Below are positions 25,916 to 37,820 of a stretch of DNA of 64,000 nt, in pieces. This stretch comes from Marinobacter sp. LA51 (GTDB lineage: Bacteria > Pseudomonadota > Gammaproteobacteria > Pseudomonadales > Oleiphilaceae). Each line of letters starts with the position of its first letter. The first letter of the stretch is position 1. The position numbers were made by a program, and so were the translations under genes. Under the pieces are notes generated by a model that saw only the letters and a list, made by a program, of their open reading frames with translations, had not been told where the DNA came from and ran no database searches. The stretch spans positions 1,612,001-1,676,000 of the forward strand of contig NZ_AP028070.1 in NCBI RefSeq assembly GCF_030297175.1, read 5' to 3'.

Positions 25916-27964
25916 ATGGCAGGACTGCTGGGTATTGGCCTTACCGGGATTCTGAGTCATCAGTCGGCTTTGAATACCACGGGCAACAACATCACCAATG
26001 CGAACACGCCTGGCTACAGCCGTCAGGAAGTGCAGTTCGAAACCCAGACCGGGCAACGTACGGGCGCCGGGTCTATTGGTAGCGGCGTCAGCATCTCCAA
26101 TATTCGCCGGCTGGCGGACGAGTACCTGGTTCAGCAGGTTCGCGAAGACAGCAGTCTTTCCGGTGAGCAGGAAGCGCTGAACTCCGAATTGACCCGCCTG
26201 GATAATCTCCTGGGCGGCGAGTCCACGGGCTTGAGCAACGCGCTGAACAACTTCTTCGCGTCATTACAGAATGCTGCCGAAGATCCGACGTCCTTGCCGC
26301 AGCGTCAGCTAGTGTTGAGTGAAGCGCAGCAGGTTGTGAATCGGTTCCAGGCGCTGAACCAGGAGTTCATTCAACAGCGGGAATCGGTTAAGACCCAAAT
26401 GCAGCAGGGCGTGAAAGACGCCAACACATTGCTTAAGGGTATTGCTGAGCTGAACTTGGCAATTTCCGAGTCTCCGGGTCTTGCCCAGGGGCAAATGCCC
26501 AATGAACTGATGGATAAGCGTGACGAGAAGCTTCGGCAGTTGTCGGAACTCGTTGGTATTAAGGTGTCCGAAGCCGAGGGCAGCCAGGTTAATGTCTCGT
26601 TGAGCAACGGCTTGTCCCTGGTGGTGGGTAACAATGCCGCCCAGTTTGGCACCCAGGAGAGTGCAGAGGATCCCACGCGATTGTCTTTCACACTGTCCAA
26701 CGGCGGGCGGACGGTGAACGTTGACGAGCAGATTAACGGCGGCAAACTTGGCGGTCTGCGTCGTTTCGACAATCAAGCACTCAAGCCCGCTTTTGATGAG
26801 TTGGGCCGGATTGCCATTGCACTCTCGGACACGATGAACCATCAGCATGAAATCGGCATGGATCTGGAAGGAGATCTGGGCGGATTATTTTTCACTGATA
26901 TTAATTCGCCAGAGGCTCAGCGCAGCAGGGTCGTTGCCAATGGCGCAAATCAGCAGCCCCAGACCGGCCAGCTGGCGGTTGAAATTACCGACAGTTCGGC
27001 TCTGGCGGCGGGCAGTTATTCGCTCCAGTTTAGTGGTGACGGACGCAGCTTCGAGTTGATCGACAAGGCTACCGGCGAGACCGTCAATCAAGGGCGGTTG
27101 CCTGATCCGGTCCAGTCTGAGATTTCCATGCCCGGCTTCAATATCCGCATTGAGGGCGGCGCTTTTAATGCGGGTGACAAGTATCTGGTTCAGCCCAGCA
27201 GGAATGCTGCTGAAAGTATCGGGTTAGTGGTAAATCGGGAAGAAGATCTGGCCTTCGCCAGTCCGATTCGGGCATCGGCGGGTGACCAGAATATCGGCAC
27301 CGGTGAAATTGACCAGGGTGTGATGCTCAATGTCAGGAACCCGTTCACCAATTCACTGTTACCGGAATTCTCCCAGCAGGGGCAGTTGTCACCGCCACTG
27401 GAAGTTCGGTTCCGAGACGATGCCGGAACGCTGGTCTATGACCTCTACGATGCATCCAACGGTGCCCTGGTGCAATCAGGCGATGCCAGTGCCGTGCCGC
27501 CGGTGAATACCTTTACGCCAGGGGTTTCGAACAAGCTGTTCCCAGAAGATCCCTCTGACCCGAACTATCGCGGTTTTCAGTTCCAGCTGAAGGGCGATCC
27601 CGCGCCGGGCGACAGCTTTGTTATTGAGTACAACAGCAACGGTGTCTCCGATAACCGCAATGCTGAGCGTCTGGCTGCACTAGGTACGGCTAACAGCCTG
27701 AATAATGGCAGCCAGAGTTTTGCCGAAGGTTATGCCGGGTTGGTTGAGGATATTGGCGTAAAAACCCGTCAGAGCCAGCTCGACCTGGATGCCGGTCAGA
27801 CTCTTCTTGAGCAATCCACCGCCCAGCGCGAGTCTGTGTCCGGGGTAAATCTCGACGAAGAGGCCGGCAAACTGATTCAGTACCAGGCGGCCTATAACGC
27901 CTCGGCGCAGGTAATGTCAGTTGCCCAGGATTTGTTCAATACGCTGTTACAGAGTTTCCGGTAA
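25916..27964 (+). CDS. flgK: Flagellar hook-filament junction protein FlgK (HAP1)
   Basis: A 682-residue junction protein, within the longer range for pseudomonad-like bacteria. N-terminal MAGLLGIGLTGILSHQSALN with NNITNANTPGYSRQ and C-terminal GVNLDEEAGKLIQYQAAYNA are diagnostic. AAGGAG lies before the ATG. It directly follows flgJ (5 bases) and precedes flgL. Confidence 0.97.
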   Translation: MAGLLGIGLTGILSHQSALNTTGNNITNANTPGYSRQEVQFETQTGQRTGAGSIGSGVSISNIRRLADEYLVQQVREDSSLSGEQEALNSELTRLDNLLGGESTGLSNALNNFFASLQNAAEDPTSLPQRQLVLSEAQQVVNRFQALNQEFIQQRESVKTQMQQGVKDANTLLKGIAELNLAISESPGLAQGQMPNELMDKRDEKLRQLSELVGIKVSEAEGSQVNVSLSNGLSLVVGNNAAQFGTQESAEDPTRLSFTLSNGGRTVNVDEQINGGKLGGLRRFDNQALKPAFDELGRIAIALSDTMNHQHEIGMDLEGDLGGLFFTDINSPEAQRSRVVANGANQQPQTGQLAVEITDSSALAAGSYSLQFSGDGRSFELIDKATGETVNQGRLPDPVQSEISMPGFNIRIEGGAFNAGDKYLVQPSRNAAESIGLVVNREEDLAFASPIRASAGDQNIGTGEIDQGVMLNVRNPFTNSLLPEFSQQGQLSPPLEVRFRDDAGTLVYDLYDASNGALVQSGDASAVPPVNTFTPGVSNKLFPEDPSDPNYRGFQFQLKGDPAPGDSFVIEYNSNGVSDNRNAERLAALGTANSLNNGSQSFAEGYAGLVEDIGVKTRQSQLDLDAGQTLLEQSTAQRESVSGVNLDEEAGKLIQYQAAYNASAQVMSVAQDLFNTLLQSFR

Positions 27965-28007
27965 TGGAACGGGTAACGGTTGAAATGGCAGCGTGAGGTA
28001 ATCTGAG

Positions 28008-29234
28008 ATGATCCGAATTTCATCACAACAAATCTTCTCGGGCGGTATCAACCGCCTGCAGGAGCTGAACAGCAACCTGAACAGCACCCAGCAGCAAATC
28101 TCTACGGGCAAGCGCGTCAATACCCCATCGGACGATCCGGTGGCCGCTGCCCGCATCTTGAAGCTCGATCAGGAATTGTCCCGGGTTGAGACCTATCAGC
28201 GAAATGTGAACCTGGCAGAGAACCGCCTGAGCCAGGAAGAAAGCGCGCTGGAGAGTTCCATAGACATTGTTCAGCGGGTTCGGGAACTGGCGGTTCAGGC
28301 TGGTAATGGTGCGCTGTCGGCGGAAGACCGCCGTTCCATTTCTTCTGAACTCAAGGAACGGCTGGGACAGCTGGCGAATGTGGCCAACACCCGGGATGCC
28401 TCGGGAGAGTATATCTTCAGCGGATTTCAGGGCTCCCGCCAGGCCTTTGTTCAGGATGCAGCCGGAAGTTGGCAGTACCAGGGCGATGAAGGTCAGCGTG
28501 TGCTGGAAATTGATGACGGGGTAACGGTGCCGATCAGTGATCATGGCAAGGGCATTTTTGTCAGTATCCCGAAGGCGATCACCGGTGTTGAGGCGGCAAC
28601 GAACACTACCGGCTCCTATATCTCCGGGGTTGAACTCACTGATGCGGATGCACTGAAGAGCGCTTTCGGCGGCGCTGTACCCAACGATATCCGGTTAACG
28701 GTGAATGGAGCCGGAGAGGTGGTGGCCGAAAACCCGAACACGATTCCGGCGACCGTGCTGGCGACCAACCCTTCACCCGCCTTGGTGGGGGAAGAGTTTG
28801 AAGTGGCCGGCATTCGGGCAACCGTGAGCGACGCCGCTGCGGGGGATGAGTTCACTCTGGCCATCAATGACCGGCAGTCAATGTTTAAAACGATCGAGAA
28901 CCTGATTAGCGGGCTTGATTCATTAGGGAAGGACAGCGCCAAGAGCAGTGCCCAGTTCGATACCCTGATCGCCGATTCGCTCAGCAATCTGGACAGTGCC
29001 CAGGAGAGCCTGGTTGGCAAGCAGACCGAGCTGGGTGGCCGGATGAACGCCGTAGAATCCACCAGGAACTTCCTGGAGGACTCATCGGTGTACACCAACG
29101 AAATCCGCTCGGAATTGCAGGATGTGGATTACGCCGAAGCCATCAGCAATTTGAGCTTCCAGAGCTTCGTATTGCAGGCGGCACAGCAGTCTTTTGCGCA
29201 GGTGTCGCAGCTGTCGTTGTTCGACCGGCTTTAA
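28008..29234 (+). CDS. flgL: Flagellar hook-filament junction protein FlgL (HAP3)
   Basis: A 408-residue flagellin-like junction protein. The N-terminus has the pattern QQISTGKRVNTPSDDPVAAA and the C-terminus DVDYAEAISNLSFQSFVLQA, both flagellin-family signatures. It ends the cluster; no flagellin gene follows in this window. GAGG lies near the ATG. A stem-loop follows. Confidence 0.97.
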   Translation: MIRISSQQIFSGGINRLQELNSNLNSTQQQISTGKRVNTPSDDPVAAARILKLDQELSRVETYQRNVNLAENRLSQEESALESSIDIVQRVRELAVQAGNGALSAEDRRSISSELKERLGQLANVANTRDASGEYIFSGFQGSRQAFVQDAAGSWQYQGDEGQRVLEIDDGVTVPISDHGKGIFVSIPKAITGVEAATNTTGSYISGVELTDADALKSAFGGAVPNDIRLTVNGAGEVVAENPNTIPATVLATNPSPALVGEEFEVAGIRATVSDAAAGDEFTLAINDRQSMFKTIENLISGLDSLGKDSAKSSAQFDTLIADSLSNLDSAQESLVGKQTELGGRMNAVESTRNFLEDSSVYTNEIRSELQDVDYAEAISNLSFQSFVLQAAQQSFAQVSQLSLFDRL

Positions 29235-29240
29235 ATAATT

Positions 29241-29271
29241 ACTCGGGTGGGCGCGATCCGCCCGCATGAGT
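29241..29271 (+). terminator. Probable terminator after flgL
   Basis: A 13-position stem (29241-29253 with 29259-29271) with one mismatch and two wobble pairs closes on loop CGATC. The sequence TATTGATTT follows. The downstream tract is only moderately U-rich, and it overlaps the tRNA promoter region. Confidence 0.5.
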
Positions 29272-29273
29272 TA

Positions 29274-29301
29274 TTGATTTCATGGGCAAGCTCAGTATAA
29301 T
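29274..29301 (+). promoter_or_regulatory. Sigma-70 promoter of tRNA-Leu
   Basis: TTGATT (29274-29279) and a perfect TATAAT (29296-29301) are separated by 16 bases, ending 19 bases before the tRNA. Confidence 0.75.
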
Positions 29302-29319
29302 CGCCCATCTCATCTTGCT

Positions 29320-29406
29320 GGCGGCGTGGTGAAATTGGTAGACACGACGGATTCAAAATCCGTTGGGGTAAAACCCGTGGCGGTTCGAGTCCGCCCGCCG
29401 CTACCA
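29320..29406 (+). tRNA. tRNA-Leu (anticodon CAA)
   Basis: An 87-base class-II tRNA with a long variable arm. The acceptor GGCGGCG pairs with CGCCGCT (first pair G-U). The anticodon loop TTCAAAA sits on a GGAT/ATCC stem. The T arm carries GGTTCGAGTCC, and CCA is encoded. It reads UUG codons. It lies between flgL and queA. Confidence 0.96.
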
Positions 29407-29544
29407 CCTTTTCAGGTGTTCTGGTCCGCTCTGACGCTCTCGCAACATCATAATAATTGCTCCTGCTGTTCAGGCGAGTTCCATTCCGTGGTAAATTCCG
29501 TTCTCTTTTTCACAACCGCAGTTGCGTCTTGACAGTCCTTTCCT

Positions 29545-31784
<2,240 letters not shown>

Positions 31785-31827
31785 TTAATTCGCAAAACAC
31801 TTTTTGTAAAACCAACGGAGATATTCA

Positions 31828-32190
31828 ATGAAATCTATTAAGTTGCTCGTAGCCGGCCTTCTGGCAATGATGCCCACACTGGCTCTGGCACAGGATGCGG
31901 CTGCCCAAGGTATGGGTGTGATGGGTCAGGTTATCTTTTTCGCCGGCTTTATCCTGATTTTCTACTTCCTGATCTGGCGTCCGCAGTCCAAGCGCGCTAA
32001 AGAGCACAAGGCACTGATGTCTGGCCTGAACAAGGGTGATGAGGTTGTTACCTCTGGCGGCGTTGCCGGCAAGATCACCAAGGTTACCGACGACTTCATC
32101 GTGGTTGAAATTGCCGACAACGTTGAAATCAAGGTGCAGAAAGTGGCTGTTGCGGCAGCACTGCCGAAGGGCACACTGAAGGACATCTGA
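31828..32190 (+). CDS. yajC: Preprotein translocase subunit YajC
   Basis: A 120-residue SecDF accessory protein with one transmembrane helix (about 30-50, FFAGFILIFYFLIWRPQSKR). A cytosolic domain follows, with GDEVVTSGGVAGKITKV. An extra N-terminal hydrophobic stretch (LLVAGLLAMMPTLALAQ) resembles a signal, as in other pseudomonad-type YajC. GGAG lies before the ATG. Encoded with secD and secF. Confidence 0.95.
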   Translation: MKSIKLLVAGLLAMMPTLALAQDAAAQGMGVMGQVIFFAGFILIFYFLIWRPQSKRAKEHKALMSGLNKGDEVVTSGGVAGKITKVTDDFIVVEIADNVEIKVQKVAVAAALPKGTLKDI

Positions 32191-32240
32191 GCCGGAGTCC
32201 GGCACCGGACGGACTGATTCTTTCTGGCTGAAACACCAAG

Positions 32241-32259
32241 GCCGGCCCTATGGGCCGGC
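32241..32259 (+). other. Hairpin in the secD leader
   Basis: GCCGGCCC and GGGCCGGC form a perfect 8-bp stem around TAT, ending 13 bases before the secD ATG. No T-run follows, so it is not a terminator on this strand. It could modulate secD translation or protect the mRNA. Confidence 0.5.
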
Positions 32260-32272
32260 TAAAAGGGATCCC

Positions 32273-34147
32273 ATGCTGAATAAGTATCCGCTTTGGAAAA
32301 ACCTGGTTATCCTGGTCGCCCTTGTGATCGGGTTTATTTACGCCTTGCCCAATCTTTTCCCCGACGATCACGCCATTCAGATCACTGGCGCCCGCAGCAG
32401 TACCGAAGTTAACTCAACCGTTCTGGATCGTGCTGTAAAGGCGCTGGAGTCCGAGGGGATCGAGGTAAAAAGCAGTTCGCTTCAGGATCGGGATGCCCTG
32501 ATTCGCCTCACCAATGGCGATGACCAACTGCAGGCCCGGCCAATTGTCCAGTCCGCTCTGAGCAACGACTATCTGGTTGCCCTTAACATGGCGGCGTCCA
32601 CCCCTGACTGGTTGAAGAGTCTTGGCGCTGGCCCGATGAAGCTCGGCCTGGATTTGCGTGGTGGTGTTCACTTCCTGCTTGAAGTCGACATGGTCACGGC
32701 GGTTAACCAGCGCCTGGAGGCTTTGTCGAGCCAGATCAAGGGTGATCTGCGTGAAGAGCGCATCCGCTACCGCGGCGGCGATTTGGAAGGTGATCGCCAG
32801 ATCGTTCTGAGTTTCCGCGATGAAGAAGGTCGCAGCGAAGCGTTTGACCTGATTCGTGACCAGTACAATCAGTTTTTGATGGACGAGCGCACTGTCGATG
32901 GTGATCGCCAGATCGTGCTGTCTCTGTCAGAAGCAGAGGTACGTTCCATCCAGGAATATGCCCTGGAGCAAAACCTGACCACTATTCGTAACCGGGTTAA
33001 CGAGTTGGGTGTTGCGGAGCCGCTGGTTCAGCGTCAGGGTGCTGACCGGATCATCGTTGAATTGCCTGGCGTCCAGGATACAGCCCAGGCCAAGCGGGTA
33101 CTTGGTGCAACCGCCAATCTGGAGTTCCGCATGGAGGCCCGTCAGGATGCTTCGGCGGGTGACGTCGAAGAATTCAGCTTTCGTGACAATCGCCAGCGTT
33201 CGGCCCGCCTTGAGAGTGACATAATTACCACCGGTAACAACGTCGCCAATGCCCAGCAGGCGTTCGATGAGAACGGTCAGCCTCAGGTCAATATCACCAT
33301 GGATTCCGTGGGCGGCGACCAGATGAATCGCGCCACCCGCAACGCCATTGGTCGTCGGATGGCGGTACTCTTTATCGAGTTCCGCACAGAAACCGAGAAT
33401 CGCATGGTTGATGGCGAGCTGACGTCTGTCGACAAGCGCGTGGTCGAGAAGGGCATCATCAGCCTGGCTACCGTTCAGTCGGCGCTGGGCAGCAGCTTCC
33501 GTATTACCGGTCTGGACTCCATTCCGGAAGCGGCGGAGCTGGCGCTGTTGCTGCGTGCCGGTGCCCTGGCTGCGCCCATGTACTTCGTGCAGGAGCGCAC
33601 CATTGGGCCAAGCCTTGGGCAGAAGAATATCGATGCCGGGGTAATGTCGGTGGCGCTTGGTTTTGGTCTGGTTCTGCTGTACATGCTGGTCTACTACCGT
33701 GGGTTTGGTCTCATCGCCAACGTGGCGTTGTCGCTTAACCTGATGCTGTTGATTGCCTGCATGTCGATCCTGTCGGCCACGCTTACGCTGCCAGGCATTG
33801 CCGGTATTGTACTCACGGTTGGTATGGCGGTTGACGCCAACGTCTTGATATTTGAGCGGATACGTGAAGAGCTGAAGGCAGGGCTGCCACCGCAGTCGGC
33901 CATTAATTCAGGTTATTCACGGGCATTCGTGTCCATTTTCGATGCCAACATCACCACCTTGCTGGTCGCCGTCATTCTTTTTGCCATGGGCTCCGGTCCG
34001 GTCAAAGGCTTTGCAGTGACCCTGTGCCTGGGCATCCTGACGTCGATGTTCTCCGGCCTCATGGTTAGTCGCAGCATCGTGAATTTTGTATATGGCGGTC
34101 GCAAGATCGAGAAGTTGTCGATCGGAGGTAAGCTCGCAAATGTCTGA
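32273..34147 (+). CDS. secD: Protein translocase subunit SecD
   Basis: A 624-residue RND-type subunit that uses the proton gradient to help pull proteins through SecYEG. It has one N-terminal helix, a large periplasmic domain, and five C-terminal helices (about 450-610). LGLDLRGGVHFLLEVD, NTIRNRVNELGVAEP-like residues and GMAVDANVLIFERIREEL are hallmarks. A 17-base direct repeat lies in the periplasmic part and encodes GDRQIVLS twice, 37 codons apart. The stop overlaps secF. Confidence 0.97.
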   Translation: MLNKYPLWKNLVILVALVIGFIYALPNLFPDDHAIQITGARSSTEVNSTVLDRAVKALESEGIEVKSSSLQDRDALIRLTNGDDQLQARPIVQSALSNDYLVALNMAASTPDWLKSLGAGPMKLGLDLRGGVHFLLEVDMVTAVNQRLEALSSQIKGDLREERIRYRGGDLEGDRQIVLSFRDEEGRSEAFDLIRDQYNQFLMDERTVDGDRQIVLSLSEAEVRSIQEYALEQNLTTIRNRVNELGVAEPLVQRQGADRIIVELPGVQDTAQAKRVLGATANLEFRMEARQDASAGDVEEFSFRDNRQRSARLESDIITTGNNVANAQQAFDENGQPQVNITMDSVGGDQMNRATRNAIGRRMAVLFIEFRTETENRMVDGELTSVDKRVVEKGIISLATVQSALGSSFRITGLDSIPEAAELALLLRAGALAAPMYFVQERTIGPSLGQKNIDAGVMSVALGFGLVLLYMLVYYRGFGLIANVALSLNLMLLIACMSILSATLTLPGIAGIVLTVGMAVDANVLIFERIREELKAGLPPQSAINSGYSRAFVSIFDANITTLLVAVILFAMGSGPVKGFAVTLCLGILTSMFSGLMVSRSIVNFVYGGRKIEKLSIGGKLANV

Positions 34148-35093
34148 GCACGAGAAGAAACCATTTGATTTCATGGGGTTCCGGAAGATCGCTTCCATTG
34201 TCTCCATCGCGTTGCTGGTTGCCTCTGTGGTGCTCCTGGCGGTTCGGGGACTTGATCTCGGCATGGACTTTACCGGCGGTACGTCGGTAGAGATTGAATA
34301 TGCTGAGGCTCCGGCATTGGAAGGCATCCGGAACACTCTGGACGCCGCAGGATACGATCAGTTTGTCGTGCAGAACTTCGGCGCCGACACCACGGTGCTG
34401 GTGCGGTTGGCTGAGGCAGGCAACGATGAGCTGGCAGTTGAGGTTACCAAGGCCCTTAGAGCTGACGGCGCAAGCCTTGAGTTGGTGAGCTCAGAGTTCA
34501 TCGGCTCCCAGGTAGGTGAGGAATTGCGGGAAGACAGTGGTCTTGGTCTGCTGCTCGCCCTGGCTGTGGTGCTGATCTACGTTGGCATGCGCTTTCAGTT
34601 CAAGTTTGGTATCGCCTCAGTACTGCCGTTGGCTCACGATGTCATCATCGTGCTGGGTGTATTCTCCCTGTTCCAGTGGACCTTTGATTTGACCGTTCTG
34701 GCGGCACTGCTGGCTGTCATCGGTTACTCGCTGAACGACACCATCGTGGTGGCTGACCGGATCCGTGAGAACTTCCGCAAGATGCGGGTGGGTGATTCCT
34801 GGCACATCATCAACACTTCGATTCACCAGACCATCAGCCGGACTATCAACACATCCGGGACTACGCTTGTGGTGTTGTTTTCGCTGTATCTGCTTGGTGG
34901 TGAGGCGATCAATAACTTCGCACTGGCGCTGATCATCGGTGTTGTGGTGGGTACCTATTCCTCTATCTACGTGTCGGCAAACCTGCTGTTAGCGTTCGGT
35001 GTGTCGCGGGAAGATCTCGCGCTGCCGTCGAAAGAGGGTGCTGCTACCGAGGAGCAAGAGGAAGAGCCGCCGGAGTGGTTGAACCGCATGTAA
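34140..35093 (+). CDS. secF: Protein translocase subunit SecF
   Basis: A 317-residue partner of SecD with six transmembrane helices. It shows GLDLGMDFTGGTSVEIEY early and the central YSLNDTIVVADRIRENF motif. I chose the ATG at 34140, overlapping the secD stop, with GGAGG about 10 bases upstream. An in-frame start at 34086 would lie inside secD. A strong terminator follows. Confidence 0.97.
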   Translation: MSEHEKKPFDFMGFRKIASIVSIALLVASVVLLAVRGLDLGMDFTGGTSVEIEYAEAPALEGIRNTLDAAGYDQFVVQNFGADTTVLVRLAEAGNDELAVEVTKALRADGASLELVSSEFIGSQVGEELREDSGLGLLLALAVVLIYVGMRFQFKFGIASVLPLAHDVIIVLGVFSLFQWTFDLTVLAALLAVIGYSLNDTIVVADRIRENFRKMRVGDSWHIINTSIHQTISRTINTSGTTLVVLFSLYLLGGEAINNFALALIIGVVVGTYSSIYVSANLLLAFGVSREDLALPSKEGAATEEQEEEPPEWLNRM

Positions 35094-35108
35094 CCCGTAT
35101 TGCAGGCG

Positions 35109-35146
35109 TAAAAAAACCGCCATCCCTCAGGGGTGGCGGTTTTTTT
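35109..35146. terminator. Bidirectional terminator between secF and suhB
   Basis: AAAAAACCGCCATCCC and GGGTGGCGGTTTTTT form a long stem (one wobble pair) around a short loop, with A and T tracts on both sides. It lies between convergent genes and can serve both. Confidence 0.92.
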
Positions 35147-35166
35147 GTGGCTGCCTTTAAAACCGC

Positions 35167-35967
35167 TTAACGCGGCAGGCGCCCCCGGAACGGGTGCAGT
35201 ACTTTGAGTACTTCCCGGAACAGTTTGGGGTTGGCTACGACGAGCTGACGAGCACCACCGGTAGAGGGGTTGCCTGAGAAGTCGCCGGTCAACGCGCCGG
35301 ATTCCATGGCCAGGGTCACGCCCAGGTCAAAGTCCACCGGTTCGGGACGGAAAATGATCGCGGCATCGAGGCTGCCGGCAGACACGCGGGCAATGTCCAG
35401 CACCACACAGCCTGATGTCCGGAACATGGCTGATTCGCTGGCCACGACGGAGGCCATTTCGCCCCACAGTTGGGCGTCTTCATTCTTCCGGGCCTGATCC
35501 AGCAAGTTGGTGGCAATAGCAGCCTGCTTGCTGTGTTTGATTTCAGAGGCGCGAACCCGACGGCTGTTAAGCGCTGCACCGTGACCACGGCTGGCCGAGT
35601 ATTCCTCGCCAGTCACCGGGTTGATCACCAAGAGGTTTTCGGTGCGGTTGTTGCGCTTTTGCGCCAGGGCCAGAGCAAATTCCGGGATGCCTCGAAGGAA
35701 GTTTTCGCGACCCAGAACCGTGAAGACGTGCCAGCTTTTTTCGCTGTCACCCGCATTCGCTTCATTCAGAGGCGCGATGCTGTGGTCCTTGTAGGCCTTT
35801 TCGAGTTGCTCCGCAAAATTGTCGTAAATCGACTGCTCGACCCGCTCCAGCTGTTGCCGACGCTCAGCGTCGTCCTTGCCGGTGGGTTCTTGGCGCTCAA
35901 AATGGGCTTTCAAATAATCGGACCCCTGACGCGCGACGCGCAGGGCCATTTTTATAGCTGGTTGCAT
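35167..35967 (-). CDS. suhB: SuhB-like inositol monophosphatase homologue lacking catalytic residues
   Basis: A 266-residue SuhB homologue by overall match (MQPAIKMALRVAR start, EYSASRGHGAALNSRRVR, C-terminal DFSG region) and by its conserved place opposite trmJ. The enzyme signature has decayed. Where the family has a WxIDPLDGTTNF-type motif, this protein has WHVFTVLGRENF, so both metal-binding aspartates are replaced (Phe and Leu). The upstream TEVD and GEE motifs are also not conserved. An aspartate in PVDFDLG remains. E. coli SuhB acts in rRNA transcription antitermination independently of catalysis, and this copy probably keeps only such a role (inference). Confidence 0.88.
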   Translation of the reverse strand: MQPAIKMALRVARQGSDYLKAHFERQEPTGKDDAERRQQLERVEQSIYDNFAEQLEKAYKDHSIAPLNEANAGDSEKSWHVFTVLGRENFLRGIPEFALALAQKRNNRTENLLVINPVTGEEYSASRGHGAALNSRRVRASEIKHSKQAAIATNLLDQARKNEDAQLWGEMASVVASESAMFRTSGCVVLDIARVSAGSLDAAIIFRPEPVDFDLGVTLAMESGALTGDFSGNPSTGGARQLVVANPKLFREVLKVLHPFRGRLPR

Positions 35968-36151
35968 CTGAGTGTTCGTTATCCGGGTGTGTGAAGGGCG
36001 GGTATCATAGCAAAAGATAACCCCTCTTGTATGTTTTTTGGCTTAGCAATAGCACGGATAGCAATGGATTAGGCCATCTTGGGAGGGGCGATGGGTGCCC
36101 TGTTTCTGGTATCATTTCAGCTACTATCCACTCAGCTTGGACCTGTTCGCA

Positions 36152-37051
36152 ATGCACAAACCGGCACTTCCTATTGAAGGCACCGATACATTTGAAGATC
36201 AGATCAGAATTGTTCTGGTCGAGACGTCACACTCCGGCAATATTGGTGCCGTGGCCCGCGCCATGAAAAACATGGGGCTTGGCAATCTGTGGTTGGTGAA
36301 CCCGAATTCGTTTCCTGATGAAACTTCCTATGCCCGCTCCGCCGGTGCCTCGGATATTCTCGATCGCGCTCAGGTGGTGTCGTCGTTGGAAGATGCGCTT
36401 GCGGACTGCTCCCTGGTGATGGGCACCAGTGCTCGCGGACGCAAGGTGCCCTGGCCGGTTATCGCGCCACCAGAAGCGGCCGTTGCTGCCGCTGAGAATG
36501 CGGTTAACGGGCCCGTGGCTCTGGTGTTTGGTCGGGAGAATCACGGGCTGAGTAACGACGAGCTGCAGCGTTGTCATTATCACATCCATATCCCATCGAA
36601 CCCTGACTACAGCTCGTTGAATCTCGCGATGGCCGTTCAGGTCATGTGTTATGAATTGCGCATGAACCACCTGCGAGGTCTTGAAGGTGGTGAGGGTAGC
36701 CCCTATTTAAAGCCGATGACTGCGCCGGGCGATCCCGGCTGGGATGTACCTCCGGCTCCGGTCAACGACGTTGAAGGCTTTTTCGGACACCTTGAGCAGG
36801 TTCTGGTTGATGTTGAGTTTCACCGTCGGGACAACCCGCGTCAGCTGATGACGCGTCTGCGCCGTCTTTTTCAGCGCGCCAGGATGGATCAGATGGAAAT
36901 CAACATCCTCAGGGGCATACTGACGTCGGTCCAAAAGGCGGTCAGTGCTGGAAAAGATGCCGGGACAGATGCCGAAAAAGGTGCCGGAGATAACAGCAAA
37001 TCAACCGAGGCCGAAGCGAAGGCTACGGGACAGGAAGATGGCCATGTTTGA
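36152..37051 (+). CDS. trmJ: tRNA (cytidine/uridine-32-2'-O)-methyltransferase TrmJ
   Basis: A 299-residue SPOUT methyltransferase that 2'-O-methylates position 32 of several tRNAs. Visible motifs are [20 protein letters not shown] near the start, [13 protein letters not shown], and the knot motif [19 protein letters not shown]. The ATG at 36152 ([10 protein letters not shown]) fits the family; an in-frame start at 36095 has no support. A lysine/alanine-rich tail ends the protein. The stop overlaps cysE. Confidence 0.95.
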   Translation: MHKPALPIEGTDTFEDQIRIVLVETSHSGNIGAVARAMKNMGLGNLWLVNPNSFPDETSYARSAGASDILDRAQVVSSLEDALADCSLVMGTSARGRKVPWPVIAPPEAAVAAAENAVNGPVALVFGRENHGLSNDELQRCHYHIHIPSNPDYSSLNLAMAVQVMCYELRMNHLRGLEGGEGSPYLKPMTAPGDPGWDVPPAPVNDVEGFFGHLEQVLVDVEFHRRDNPRQLMTRLRRLFQRARMDQMEINILRGILTSVQKAVSAGKDAGTDAEKGAGDNSKSTEAEAKATGQEDGHV

Positions 37052-37820
37052 GCGTTTAAGGGAAGACATCAACAGCGTGTTTCACCGCGACCCCGCGGCC
37101 AGGAACACGTTTGAGGTCCTGACCAACTATCCGGGGCTGCACGCGCTGCTGTTTCACCGGTTTTCCCACTGGTTATGGGGGCTGGGGTTGAAGTGGGTTG
37201 CCCGCACGATCTCCACCATTGCGCGCTGGTTGACCGGTATCGAAATTCATCCGGGGGCAACCATTGGCCGTCGGTTCTTCATTGACCACGGTATGGGTGT
37301 GGTCATCGGCGAAACCACCATCATCGGTGACGATGTCACGCTGTATCAGGGTGTTACTCTGGGCGGCACCAGTTGGAACAAGGGCAAGCGTCATCCTACT
37401 ATCGGTGACGGTGTGGTGGTCGGTGCTGGCGCCAAGATTCTCGGACCCTTCGAGGTTGGTGCAGGGGCCAAGGTGGGTTCGAATTCTGTTGTCACCAAGG
37501 CCGTTCCCGACGGTGCAACCGTGGTTGGCATTCCGGGACGGATTATCGTCAAGCCGAAGGGTGAGGACGATCAGCGCCGCAAGGAAATGGAAGAGCGAAT
37601 GGGCTTCGATGCCTACGGCGTCACCGAGGAAATGCCAGACCCCGTTGCCCGGGCGGTGCGGTCGCTTTTGGACCACATGCACGCAGTGGACGACCGGATC
37701 GAGAATATGTGCCAGGCGTTGCGTAAGGTTAATAGCGAATACCAGAATGGCGCTTTGCCGCCGTTGCAGGAAGAGGATTTCGATTGCGTACGTGACGACA
37801 GCGACGGCACCCGGGGGTGA
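37044..37820 (+). CDS. cysE: Serine O-acetyltransferase CysE
   Basis: A 258-residue hexapeptide-repeat acetyltransferase making O-acetylserine for cysteine synthesis. The left-handed beta-helix region runs from about 65 to 180 ([42 protein letters not shown]-like VVGIPGRII). The ATG at 37044 has AGGAAG 6 bases upstream. It overlaps the trmJ end by 8 bases. Linkage to iscR-iscS makes sense because cysteine is the sulfur donor for IscS. Confidence 0.94.
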   Translation: MFERLREDINSVFHRDPAARNTFEVLTNYPGLHALLFHRFSHWLWGLGLKWVARTISTIARWLTGIEIHPGATIGRRFFIDHGMGVVIGETTIIGDDVTLYQGVTLGGTSWNKGKRHPTIGDGVVVGAGAKILGPFEVGAGAKVGSNSVVTKAVPDGATVVGIPGRIIVKPKGEDDQRRKEMEERMGFDAYGVTEEMPDPVARAVRSLLDHMHAVDDRIENMCQALRKVNSEYQNGALPPLQEEDFDCVRDDSDGTRG

